A stretch of 64,000 nt of DNA. Origin: Allomuricauda sp. (GTDB lineage: Bacteria; Bacteroidota; Bacteroidia; Flavobacteriales; Flavobacteriaceae). The DNA lies in contig NZ_JANQLX010000001.1 of the NCBI RefSeq assembly GCF_028280385.1, positions 1-64,000 on the forward strand. Direction: 5' to 3'. Under the pieces are notes generated by a model, which was given only the letters and a program-made list of their open reading frames with translations, was not told the DNA's origin and searched no databases. Within the stretch, counting starts at the first letter, position 1. Each line of letters starts with the position of its first letter. Shown piece after piece: positions 17,482 through 25,763 of this stretch. The translations under genes were made by a program, and so were the position numbers.

Positions 17482-18983
17482 TGGCACTAAATAGATCAAA
17501 CTTTCTTCGTTTGCTTATTATCCTTTCTTTGGGATTGTCCAGCTGTACATCAACGTCCCAAAAAAAGGATAAAGCGGAAAAACCCAATATCATTTTTATC
17601 CTTCTTGATGATTTAGGCAAGGAATGGATCAGTTGTTATGGTGCCGATAGTATCCAAACCCCTGTCATTGATGGGTTGGCCAAAAATGGGATGAGGTTCA
17701 CCAATGCCTATTCCATGCCACAGTGCACCCCGAGTAGGGTAACACTCTTAACAGGACAATATCCATACAATAACGGGTGGGTGAACCACTACGATGTGCC
17801 TCGATTAGGGCATGGCGGCAGGTACGACCCAGAACTAAATCCGTCTTTCGCCAAACGTATGAAAGAGGCCGGCTATGCTACCTGTATTGCAGGAAAATGG
17901 CAATTGAACGATTTTAGGCTGGAACCTGAAATTCTGGTTGAAACCGGTTTTGATGAATACTGTATGTGGACCGGGGGTGAAAACGGGGGGCCAAGTAAGG
18001 ATGCAAGCCAGCTGCGTTATTGGGACCCCTACATTCACACCAAGGAAGGCAGCAAAACATATAAAGGGCAGTTTGGAGAGGACATCTTTTCAGATTTCAT
18101 AATCGATTTTATGAAACGGAATAAGGACAATCCCATGATGGTCTATTATCCCATGTGTCTGCCCCACGGTCCGCTTACCACCACTCCCTTGGAACCCAAT
18201 GCACCTAGGGAGGAGCAACACTCTGCCATGGTGCGGTATGCTGATGTGATCTTGGGCAAATTGGTAAAAGCCTTGGAAGACTTAAAAATCAGGGACAATA
18301 CCATTATTGTATGGACCACGGACAACGGTAGTGGAAAACCCTTTACGGGGTACATAGACCAGAAGCCTGTAAAAGGAGGAAAGATGTATGTAACGGAAAA
18401 TGGGATCAATGCCCCATTTGTGGTGAATGGCCCTGGGTTGGTACCTGAAGGGGTGGTTACCGATGCGCTTGTGGATTTTACGGATATCCTGCCCACTTTC
18501 TGTGAGTTGGCCGATGTAGCGCCGAATAAGAACTTTAAATACGATGGAAAATCCTTTGCACCACTCATTTTGGGCAAAAAAGAGGATAGTGAACGGGACC
18601 ATATCGTAGCCCTTGGGGGACATTTTGCCATGTTGGAAAACGATAGGGTAGTTAGTGCCCATGATTATAGAAACAGGGTGTTGCGGGATAAGAACTACAA
18701 GGTCTTTGTGGATACCACAGGGACCATTTACGAGCTGGTCGATTTGAAGAATGACTTTTATGAGCAGCATAATTTACTGCATAGCAAGGAAGCTGTTCAT
18801 GTAAATGCCTTGCAAAAGTTTGAAAAGATTCTAACCCAGATGCCAAAGGAAGATGGAGATCCCATTTACCGGCAAATAGGAGGTTCATTTTATGACCATC
18901 CCGCTGAAGCGCTGAACAAGGTGGCCCGGCAAGGCAAAGGCGCCAGGCCTAAATGTCCAATACCCGAAGGTTGGGAGGAATAA
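17481..18983 (+). CDS. S1-family sulfatase lipoprotein, GKWQLN subgroup
   Basis: A 500-residue lipoprotein (L-S-S-C-T) whose ATG overlaps the previous stop by one base. Metal pair in I-L-L-D-D-L-G; formylglycine residue C82 in C-T-P-S-R; second metal site W-T-T-D-N-G-S-G. The active-site segment is A-G-K-W-Q-L-N, with Q141 replacing the usual His. The sulfatase at 59161 has the same A-G-K-W-Q-L-N followed by G-F-D-E-Y-C and W, so the two are paralogues of a distinct subgroup. Sulfatase function is well supported; the shared Gln suggests a subgroup trait rather than decay. Confidence 0.9.
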   Translation: MALNRSNFLRLLIILSLGLSSCTSTSQKKDKAEKPNIIFILLDDLGKEWISCYGADSIQTPVIDGLAKNGMRFTNAYSMPQCTPSRVTLLTGQYPYNNGWVNHYDVPRLGHGGRYDPELNPSFAKRMKEAGYATCIAGKWQLNDFRLEPEILVETGFDEYCMWTGGENGGPSKDASQLRYWDPYIHTKEGSKTYKGQFGEDIFSDFIIDFMKRNKDNPMMVYYPMCLPHGPLTTTPLEPNAPREEQHSAMVRYADVILGKLVKALEDLKIRDNTIIVWTTDNGSGKPFTGYIDQKPVKGGKMYVTENGINAPFVVNGPGLVPEGVVTDALVDFTDILPTFCELADVAPNKNFKYDGKSFAPLILGKKEDSERDHIVALGGHFAMLENDRVVSAHDYRNRVLRDKNYKVFVDTTGTIYELVDLKNDFYEQHNLLHSKEAVHVNALQKFEKILTQMPKEDGDPIYRQIGGSFYDHPAEALNKVARQGKGARPKCPIPEGWEE

Positions 18984-19035
18984 GGCAGGCAGCGTAGATT
19001 ATTAAATGATTGAAGATTATAGCAGTTTAAATTAG

Positions 19036-20577
19036 ATGAAAGTTCAGAAATCCATACCCTTGTTTTTAGCATACCTTTTTTTGGTAACCTGCCAAAACAC
19101 GGGAAGTGAGGGGAGTACCACTACCGAAGTCAAAAAATTTGAGGGAACCATAGCGTCTTTGAAGACGTACGAAGCCCCCGAATGGTTCCACGATGCCAAA
19201 TTTGGCATCTATTTGCACTGGGGAGTGTATTCCGTTCCTGAGCGGGGCGAGTGGTATGCCAGATGGATGTACCAACAAGGTTCGGGAGCTTACAAGCACC
19301 ACCTTGAAACGTATGGACATCCCTCGGAATTTGGTTACAAGGATTTCATCCCAATGTGGAATGCGGAAAATTTCGACCCGGATAAACTGGTGTCTTTGTT
19401 TAAAAGAGCGGGAGCCAAATATTTCACTCCATGTGCGGTCCACCACGACAACTTCGATTTATGGGATTCCAAATACCAACAGTGGAATTCGGTGAACATG
19501 GGTCCCAAAAAGGATTTGATAAAATTATGGCGCGAGGCAACCCTAAAACACGGTTTGCGATTTGGTGTTACCACCCACGTGGCAAGAGCCTATTCCTGGA
19601 TGAACGTGGCCAATCAGTCGGATAGGGAAGGTCCTATGGCCGGTGTTCCCTATGACGGAGATGACCCAAAGTATGATGGCCTATATTTTAGGAAGCACGA
19701 CGACACCTCCTCAAGAGGTCCGGTAAACCCTCCCCAAGCATGGAAAGAGGAATGGTCCAATAGGATGAAGGACCTTATAGACAACTATCACCCTGATCAT
19801 TTCTATTTTGATGGGGCCATCCCTTTTAATGGGGAATATGGTAAAACGGGAATGGATGTGGTTGCACATTTGCTGAACCACTCCATGGAAGTCAATGGCG
19901 GAAAGCAAGAAGCTGTAATGTGCTATAAGGAGCGCCCTTTTAACGGGATTTTTGTGGATGATATGCTCACCCTGGATTACGAAAGGGGGAAGTCACCTGA
20001 AATTCGGGATAAGCCATGGCAAACTGATGATACCATTGGCCCATGGGGATATCGGTCGGGAGCAAAATACAAATCGGTGAATGCCGTGGTGGACAAACTT
20101 CTGGACATAGTGAGCAAAAATGGCAATCTACTGCTTAACATCCCTATCAAAGCAGATGGCACCCTAGATCAGGAATCCATAGATTTTCTTGAAAATATGG
20201 GCCAATGGATGGACATCCATGGAGAGGGCATCTATGGTACCAGACCATGGTATCGATTTGGCGAGGGCAAGGTCAATGAAATTCCAGAAATGGGACGTAC
20301 CTCAATATTCACCGCCAAAGATATTCGCTATACTACCAAAGGAGACCTATTGTATGCCTTTGCCATGGATTGGCCCGGAGCAAATGAAACGGTTTGGATG
20401 AAACAGGTATCGCATAACAACCATAGCGCTGGAAAAGTAAAATCGGTAACCATGTTGGGCGTTGGTGAGGTAGAATGGAAACAGGACCGGGTGGGCCTTT
20501 ACATTACCATGCCCGAAGAAAAGCCGCATGACTATGCCTACGGATTTAAAATCGAGTTTGAATCGAACCAAAACTAA
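19036..20577 (+). CDS. GH29-family alpha-L-fucosidase, lipoprotein
   Basis: A 513-residue protein with lipobox L-V-T-C (C19). The GH29 domain spans ~50-400: P-E-W-F-H-D-A-K-F-G-I-Y-L-H-W-G at the start, Y-G-H-P-S-E-F-G-Y-K-D-F, the His-His-Asp segment (here V-H-H-D-N-F-D-L-W) and the nucleophile region F-Y-F-D-G (D259). L-L-L-N-I-P ends the catalytic domain. GH29 enzymes remove terminal alpha-L-fucose with retention. The usual E-H-H-D-G-F is changed to V-H-H-D-N-F, unlike the second GH29 at 27742, so the two probably accept different linkages or substitutions. It follows five sulfatases and directly precedes the redox genes. Confidence 0.92.
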   Translation: MKVQKSIPLFLAYLFLVTCQNTGSEGSTTTEVKKFEGTIASLKTYEAPEWFHDAKFGIYLHWGVYSVPERGEWYARWMYQQGSGAYKHHLETYGHPSEFGYKDFIPMWNAENFDPDKLVSLFKRAGAKYFTPCAVHHDNFDLWDSKYQQWNSVNMGPKKDLIKLWREATLKHGLRFGVTTHVARAYSWMNVANQSDREGPMAGVPYDGDDPKYDGLYFRKHDDTSSRGPVNPPQAWKEEWSNRMKDLIDNYHPDHFYFDGAIPFNGEYGKTGMDVVAHLLNHSMEVNGGKQEAVMCYKERPFNGIFVDDMLTLDYERGKSPEIRDKPWQTDDTIGPWGYRSGAKYKSVNAVVDKLLDIVSKNGNLLLNIPIKADGTLDQESIDFLENMGQWMDIHGEGIYGTRPWYRFGEGKVNEIPEMGRTSIFTAKDIRYTTKGDLLYAFAMDWPGANETVWMKQVSHNNHSAGKVKSVTMLGVGEVEWKQDRVGLYITMPEEKPHDYAYGFKIEFESNQN

Positions 20578-20590
20578 AAAACGAATACCC

Positions 20591-22828
20591 TTGAAAAAGC
20601 TCAACTTCAATAAAATATTATTTGGCCTTGCGATGACCGCATTTTTGGCCTGTGCGGAAAAGGAATACACGGACAAAATCTACGAGAAACCCGAAATTGT
20701 TAGGGAAGCCCCAAGCGATTACCTATCGCCCGAGGAAAGTTTGGAAACATTCTACCTACCCGAAGGATATAGAATAGAATTGGTGGCGAGCGAGCCAATG
20801 GTAAAAGAACCTGTGGCCATAGCCTGGGATGGAGACGGCAAAATGTATGTGGCCCAAATGGACACCTATATGCAGGATGTGGACGGTACCGGAACAGACG
20901 AGCCTATCAGTCAGGTTAAATTATTGGAAGATCTGGACGGGGATGGAAAGATGGACAAAAGCACTGTGTTTATAGATAGCTTGCTCTTGCCCAGAATGAT
21001 CCTACCCCTGGATGATAGGGTAATAGTAAATGAGACATATTCCTATGATCTATGGAGTTATCGGGATACTGATGGAGATGGTGTGGCCGATGAAAAAATA
21101 AACCTCTACTCAAACCCTAAAAGAAGGGGAGGGAACTTGGAACATCAGCAAAGCGGACTGATTTGGAACCTGGATAACTATATCTACATGACCACTCAAA
21201 ACTATCGGTTGCGCTTTACCAGGGGGGAAATGGAAATTGATACCATGGAGAATCCACCAGGCGGCCAATGGGGACTTACCCAGGATGATATGGGAGTGAT
21301 GTACTATAGTTCTGCAGGAGGGGAAAATCCCGCGTTTGGTTTTCAACATCCGGCTGTTTATGGCCAACTCAGGGTGGAAGGTCGATTGGCGGAAGGATTT
21401 GAGATTCCCTACCCAATTGTTGGCACCCCCGATGTTCAAGGCGGAACGGAAAGGAGGCTTAAGGAAGATGGAACCCTGAATCATTTTACAGGGGTGGCCG
21501 GACAAGCAATTTTTAATGGCGACGCATTGCCTCCTTCCGTTAAGGGCGATTTGTTTATTCCAGAGCCTGTGGGAAGATTGATTCGCAGGGCGAAGGTGAT
21601 GAACGAAGATGGGAAAAAAGTGTTGTACAACGCCTATGACGAGGCGGAGTTTTTAGCTTCCACGGATTTAAATTTTAGACCGGTGCAGGCACAGACAGGG
21701 CCTGATGGGTGCTTGTACATCGTAGATATGTACCGAGGAATTATCCAAGAAAGTGCATGGACCAGGGAAGGGAGTAAGATCAGACCACACATACTCCGCA
21801 AGGAACTGGACAAGAATTTTGGAAGAGGAAGAATCTATCGCATCGTCCATGAACAGATTGAACCGTCCGGCAAACCCAATCTCTTGGGAAAATCGGCCAA
21901 ACAATTGCTCAAATATTTGGGGCATCCCAATGGTTGGTATCGCAACACGGCCCAAAAGCTGATCATTCTAAAAGGTGATAAATCTGTGGTGCCAAAGCTA
22001 AAGGATATGGCAGAGGATAATGAACCCCTATGGGCCGGAGTGTTTGAGGACAAGGATTATGCTTTGGAAAGAATTCATGCCCTATGGACTTTGGAAGGTC
22101 TGGATGCCATGGACAACACCTTGATAGAAAGCAAACTTAAGGACGAGGACCCGCGGGTGCGGATAATGGCCATCAGATTGACCGATCAGATGCTGAAGGA
22201 TGGTGATGATGGACTCCTGCCCGCATTGGGAGCACTGGCTTCCGACCCTGATTTGAACGTGGCCAACCAATTGGCACTAAGTCTAAAATTCAGCAAGAGT
22301 AGCAAGGCAACGGAAATCCTAAATGAAATAGCTGAAAGATATGTGGATAATGAACTGATTACTTTGGTGGTCCAAGAAAGTCTAAAGAAAGACGATTCGA
22401 AGTTGTTGGCCTTAAAGGAAAAAGTAAAAGGTGTTAACAGGGGTGAGTGGAATAGGATTTTAAGCGGCTATGATTATTACAAGCAGGTATGTGTGGCTTG
22501 CCATGGAACCGATTTGAAAGGTACACCTGCTCCAAATAATACCCTAATAGCTCCATCCCTTATTGGCTCACCACGGGTTGTTGGGGATAAAGACGATTTG
22601 ATCAAGATTCTTCTTCATGGTCTCAATGGACCTATTGATGGGAAAGAATATGGAATTATGTTGCCCATGGGAGATAATGATAACGGATGGATTGCCAGTG
22701 TATTGAGTTACATCCGCACTATGAATGATACCACAACGGTGAATGGAGGTGAAGTTCGGGATGTGCGGGAAAAGTATAAGGATAGGGACACCTATTGGAC
22801 CATGGACGAGCTGATGGCTGACAAATAA
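20591..22828 (+). CDS. Beta-propeller dehydrogenase-like protein with HEAT repeats and C-terminal cytochrome c
   Basis: A 745-residue lipoprotein. A glucose/sorbosone-dehydrogenase-like propeller (~50-430, with calcium-loop-like D-L-D-G-D-G-K segments) is followed by HEAT-like helices (~434-583) and a cytochrome c domain with haem motif C-V-A-C-H (C634, C637, H638) and a likely distal Met in L-P-M-G-D. This layout matches the large membrane-bound dehydrogenase-like proteins common in Planctomycetes. I place the start at TTG 20591, 13 bases after the GH29 stop, because it gives a lipoprotein signal (K-K-L-N-F-N-K then F-L-A-C). The ATG at 20528 overlaps GH29 and adds 21 unlikely residues. It probably oxidises a sugar and passes electrons to haem. 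Substrate and cofactor are inferred. Confidence 0.8.
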   Translation: MKKLNFNKILFGLAMTAFLACAEKEYTDKIYEKPEIVREAPSDYLSPEESLETFYLPEGYRIELVASEPMVKEPVAIAWDGDGKMYVAQMDTYMQDVDGTGTDEPISQVKLLEDLDGDGKMDKSTVFIDSLLLPRMILPLDDRVIVNETYSYDLWSYRDTDGDGVADEKINLYSNPKRRGGNLEHQQSGLIWNLDNYIYMTTQNYRLRFTRGEMEIDTMENPPGGQWGLTQDDMGVMYYSSAGGENPAFGFQHPAVYGQLRVEGRLAEGFEIPYPIVGTPDVQGGTERRLKEDGTLNHFTGVAGQAIFNGDALPPSVKGDLFIPEPVGRLIRRAKVMNEDGKKVLYNAYDEAEFLASTDLNFRPVQAQTGPDGCLYIVDMYRGIIQESAWTREGSKIRPHILRKELDKNFGRGRIYRIVHEQIEPSGKPNLLGKSAKQLLKYLGHPNGWYRNTAQKLIILKGDKSVVPKLKDMAEDNEPLWAGVFEDKDYALERIHALWTLEGLDAMDNTLIESKLKDEDPRVRIMAIRLTDQMLKDGDDGLLPALGALASDPDLNVANQLALSLKFSKSSKATEILNEIAERYVDNELITLVVQESLKKDDSKLLALKEKVKGVNRGEWNRILSGYDYYKQVCVACHGTDLKGTPAPNNTLIAPSLIGSPRVVGDKDDLIKILLHGLNGPIDGKEYGIMLPMGDNDNGWIASVLSYIRTMNDTTTVNGGEVRDVREKYKDRDTYWTMDELMADK

Positions 22829-22870
22829 ACTCCATGAATTGCTATATCGAGATAATTAAAACAAAAGAAC

Positions 22871-23806
22871 ATGAATGTTATTTCAATACGGAAACCTAAA
22901 TCTATTGTGGAGCTACTTTTTGCAGTACTACTGCTGACAATGGTATTTATGGGGCAAAAAGTAAGGGCCCAAGAATATAAAGCCTTGGTCATCACAGGCC
23001 AAAACAACCACTATTGGCAGGGAAGCTCGGTGGTCATCCAAGACCTTCTCAACAATAGCGGTATGTTCAGTGCCACACGGATCGTGACCCCGGCCAAAGG
23101 AGAGGACATGTCTGGATTTAATCCGGACTTTAGCCAATACGACTTGATTTGTCTGGACTATAATGGCGATTCTTGGCCAGAAAGCACCAAGGAAAACTTT
23201 GTCGACTTTGTAAAAAAAGGAGGCGGACTTGTTGTTTTCCATGCATCTGACAATTCTTGGCCAGAATGGGAAGAATTTAACCGGATGATTGGAGTTGGTG
23301 GTTGGGGGCAGCGCACCGAAAAACATGGACCCATAATGTATTGGGAAGACGGGAAGATCAAAAAGGATAAGTCCCCAGGCAAAGGAGGTCGCCATGGAAA
23401 ACAGGATGAGTATGTGGTGCACACCCGAATGCCTGAACACCCTATCATGAAAGGTTTACCGGCAAGTTGGTTGCATACCAAAGATGAACTGTACCATAGC
23501 CTTCGGGGACCAGCAAAACGCATGCAGGTTTTGGCAACGGCCTCCCAACCCAAGGACAGGGGAGGTTCTGGGCGTCAAGAGCCAGTTTTGATGGCCATTA
23601 AGTACGGCAAGGGAAGAATATTTCATTCCGTTTTGGGGCATGTGGGGAAAAAACACAACAACACCATTTTATGTGCGGGGTTTGTTACCACCTATTTGCG
23701 CGGGGCGGAATGGGCGGTATCAGGCAAAGTCACCCAAAAGATAAGCAGCGATTTTCCAGACACCACACAAACAAAAATTTGGACCGATATGCGAGTCCCG
23801 GAATAG
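22871..23806 (+). CDS. ThuA-like domain protein
   Basis: A 311-residue exported protein (cleavage near V-R-A-Q). After the signal, A-L-V-I-T-G-Q-N-N-H-Y-W opens a ThuA-like, glutamine-amidotransferase-type fold. Family-typical elements are G-G-G-L-V-V-F-H-A-S-D-N, E-H-P-I-M-K-G-L-P and G-R-I-F-H-S-V-L-G-H. ThuA proteins often accompany sugar oxidoreductases and DUF1080 proteins; their exact reaction is poorly defined. It lies between the cytochrome dehydrogenase and a DUF1080 protein, consistent with a keto-sugar pathway. Confidence 0.85.
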   Translation: MNVISIRKPKSIVELLFAVLLLTMVFMGQKVRAQEYKALVITGQNNHYWQGSSVVIQDLLNNSGMFSATRIVTPAKGEDMSGFNPDFSQYDLICLDYNGDSWPESTKENFVDFVKKGGGLVVFHASDNSWPEWEEFNRMIGVGGWGQRTEKHGPIMYWEDGKIKKDKSPGKGGRHGKQDEYVVHTRMPEHPIMKGLPASWLHTKDELYHSLRGPAKRMQVLATASQPKDRGGSGRQEPVLMAIKYGKGRIFHSVLGHVGKKHNNTILCAGFVTTYLRGAEWAVSGKVTQKISSDFPDTTQTKIWTDMRVPE

Positions 23807-23851
23807 GTAAGAAATCAACCAAAAAATTAAAAGCTAACTAATATAACACTT

Positions 23852-25747
23852 ATGGATTATAGAATAAAAGGTACACTTCTGGCCATGCTCACTTGCTTGG
23901 TCATTTCCTGTGAAGGCAAGAAGGAACCAGAGGATACAACCGCAGATGTTGGGAAAGAACAAGTCCTGCCGTTTACCAAAATGGAGCTTTCGGACATGTC
24001 CGACTTTAAGCCGGTGGCAGATAACTGGCAAATTGTTGGTGATGTGTACGTGGATCAAACCAAGAAACGCACATTTGTTTCGTCACCAGGTACTGGAATA
24101 TTGCTCAATACCCCAGTGAAAGGGATGAAGGAAAATCTGTTTACCAATTTCGAACATGGAGACATAGAAATTGAGTTTGATGTAATGATGCCCATTCACT
24201 CCAATTCGGGCATGTACTTTCAAGGACGATATGAAATTCAACTTTTGGATAGTTGGGGCAAGGAGGAACCACAGCACTCGGATATAGGTGGAATTTACCA
24301 GCGATGGGATAAAACCCGCGAAAAGGGGGAAAGAGGTTTTGATGGCCATGCCCCGAGGGTCAACGCGGCCAAGGCTCCTGGACTATGGCAACATTTCAAG
24401 ATAATTTTCCATGCCCCAAGGTTTGATGATGCCGGGAATAAGATCAAGAATGCCTCTTTTGAAGAAGTTTGGCTCAACGGTGTCTTGCTGCATAAAGATC
24501 AAGAACTCTCTGGTCCAACACGCTCAGGCGCTTTTGAGGACGAGCAGCCTTTGGGACCGTTGATGATCCAAGGAGATCATGCAGCCGTTGCACTTCGAAA
24601 CATCAAATACAAGTTGTTTCATGGTGACAAGGTATCCTTCTCGAACATAACGATGACGGAATATGAAAATGAATTACAGACCATACCTCCCTATGAAGAG
24701 CTAAAAGAGGTGAGGAAGATTAGCACAGATTCCGTCTCCTCACAGTTGGTTTCCGGTCAAAATCCACGTAAAATTCTCGACTTCGAAGGAACTGTGAATA
24801 TTCCAGTTTCCGGGGAATATCTTTTTGAAATGAGAGTGAACCTTGCTGGCGGAAAGTTCGATATCGATGGTAAATCGGTCATTGATTTGGATGGGGACTT
24901 CGATTATGATGATGTTCGTTATCAAGAACTGAAACTTGAAAAAGGGCAATATCCGTTTTCCCTTGTTTACAACAAGCACCGTCCGTATCGCTTGGGCTTT
25001 GAGCTGTTCGTGGAAGGACCGGGAATCCAAAAACATGCTTTACATGCCCCAAGGTCCTACGTGCCTGCCCGGGGACCATCAGACAGAATTTATTTGCAAG
25101 TGGAGGAAGAGCCGGTAATGCAAAGAAGTTTCTTAGTGCATAAAGACGAAAAAAGAACACATTGCATTTCGGTAGGGACTCCCAGAAAAATTCACTATTC
25201 GTATGATTTGGCCTTTGGTTCCCTCCTTCAGGCATGGGGTGGGGATTATCTGGAAGTTACCAAAATGTGGGTGGCTCGGGGTGCACAACAATTGGGAGAA
25301 CCTTTAGGAGTTCCCCTTGTTAGGCATACCCACCCGGATTTTGCCTTCTTGAAAAATGAAAAAACAGCGTGGCCGGACAGCATTCCGTCTGATACCGAAT
25401 ACAGACAACTTGGATATACCCTGGATACCAAGGGAGCACCAACATTTAGGTTAAAGCTTAATGAATCCCTTGTGGAAAACAAATTCATGCCGTCAGATAG
25501 CCTGAGAAGCCTCAATAGAATTATCAGCATAGAAACGGGGGAGGAAATGTGGCATAAGCTGGCCGAGGGAAGCATCATTGAAGCACTGCCCAACGATTCC
25601 TATGCCATTGATGATAAAAGTTACTTTTTGGATTTTTCGGGCAACGATGGTTTCACCCCAATGGTTCGAAAGTCCGAGAACAAACAAGAACTTCTTGTGA
25701 AAATCCCGCAAGGAAATCAGAAAATAACATATAAAATCACTTGGTAG
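23852..25747 (+). CDS. DUF1080 (3-keto-disaccharide hydrolase-like) protein with PA14-like and extra C-terminal domain
   Basis: A 631-residue lipoprotein (V-I-S-C-E). Residues ~30-270 form a concanavalin-like DUF1080 domain (I-E-I-E-F-D-V-M, S-G-M-Y-F-Q-G-R-Y-E-I-Q, W-Q-H-F-K-I-I-F-H). Residues ~290-410 resemble a PA14-like carbohydrate-binding domain (D-I-D-G-K-S-V-I-D, L-E-K-G-Q-Y). A further ~200 residues are of unknown fold. Pfam names DUF1080 after 3-keto-disaccharide hydrolysis, and members cleave glycosides already oxidised at C3. It is the likely bond-breaking partner of the dehydrogenase upstream. A second, minimal DUF1080 gene lies at 43956. Confidence 0.8.
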   Translation: MDYRIKGTLLAMLTCLVISCEGKKEPEDTTADVGKEQVLPFTKMELSDMSDFKPVADNWQIVGDVYVDQTKKRTFVSSPGTGILLNTPVKGMKENLFTNFEHGDIEIEFDVMMPIHSNSGMYFQGRYEIQLLDSWGKEEPQHSDIGGIYQRWDKTREKGERGFDGHAPRVNAAKAPGLWQHFKIIFHAPRFDDAGNKIKNASFEEVWLNGVLLHKDQELSGPTRSGAFEDEQPLGPLMIQGDHAAVALRNIKYKLFHGDKVSFSNITMTEYENELQTIPPYEELKEVRKISTDSVSSQLVSGQNPRKILDFEGTVNIPVSGEYLFEMRVNLAGGKFDIDGKSVIDLDGDFDYDDVRYQELKLEKGQYPFSLVYNKHRPYRLGFELFVEGPGIQKHALHAPRSYVPARGPSDRIYLQVEEEPVMQRSFLVHKDEKRTHCISVGTPRKIHYSYDLAFGSLLQAWGGDYLEVTKMWVARGAQQLGEPLGVPLVRHTHPDFAFLKNEKTAWPDSIPSDTEYRQLGYTLDTKGAPTFRLKLNESLVENKFMPSDSLRSLNRIISIETGEEMWHKLAEGSIIEALPNDSYAIDDKSYFLDFSGNDGFTPMVRKSENKQELLVKIPQGNQKITYKITW

Positions 25748-25763
25748 CCCAAAACAATTAGAG

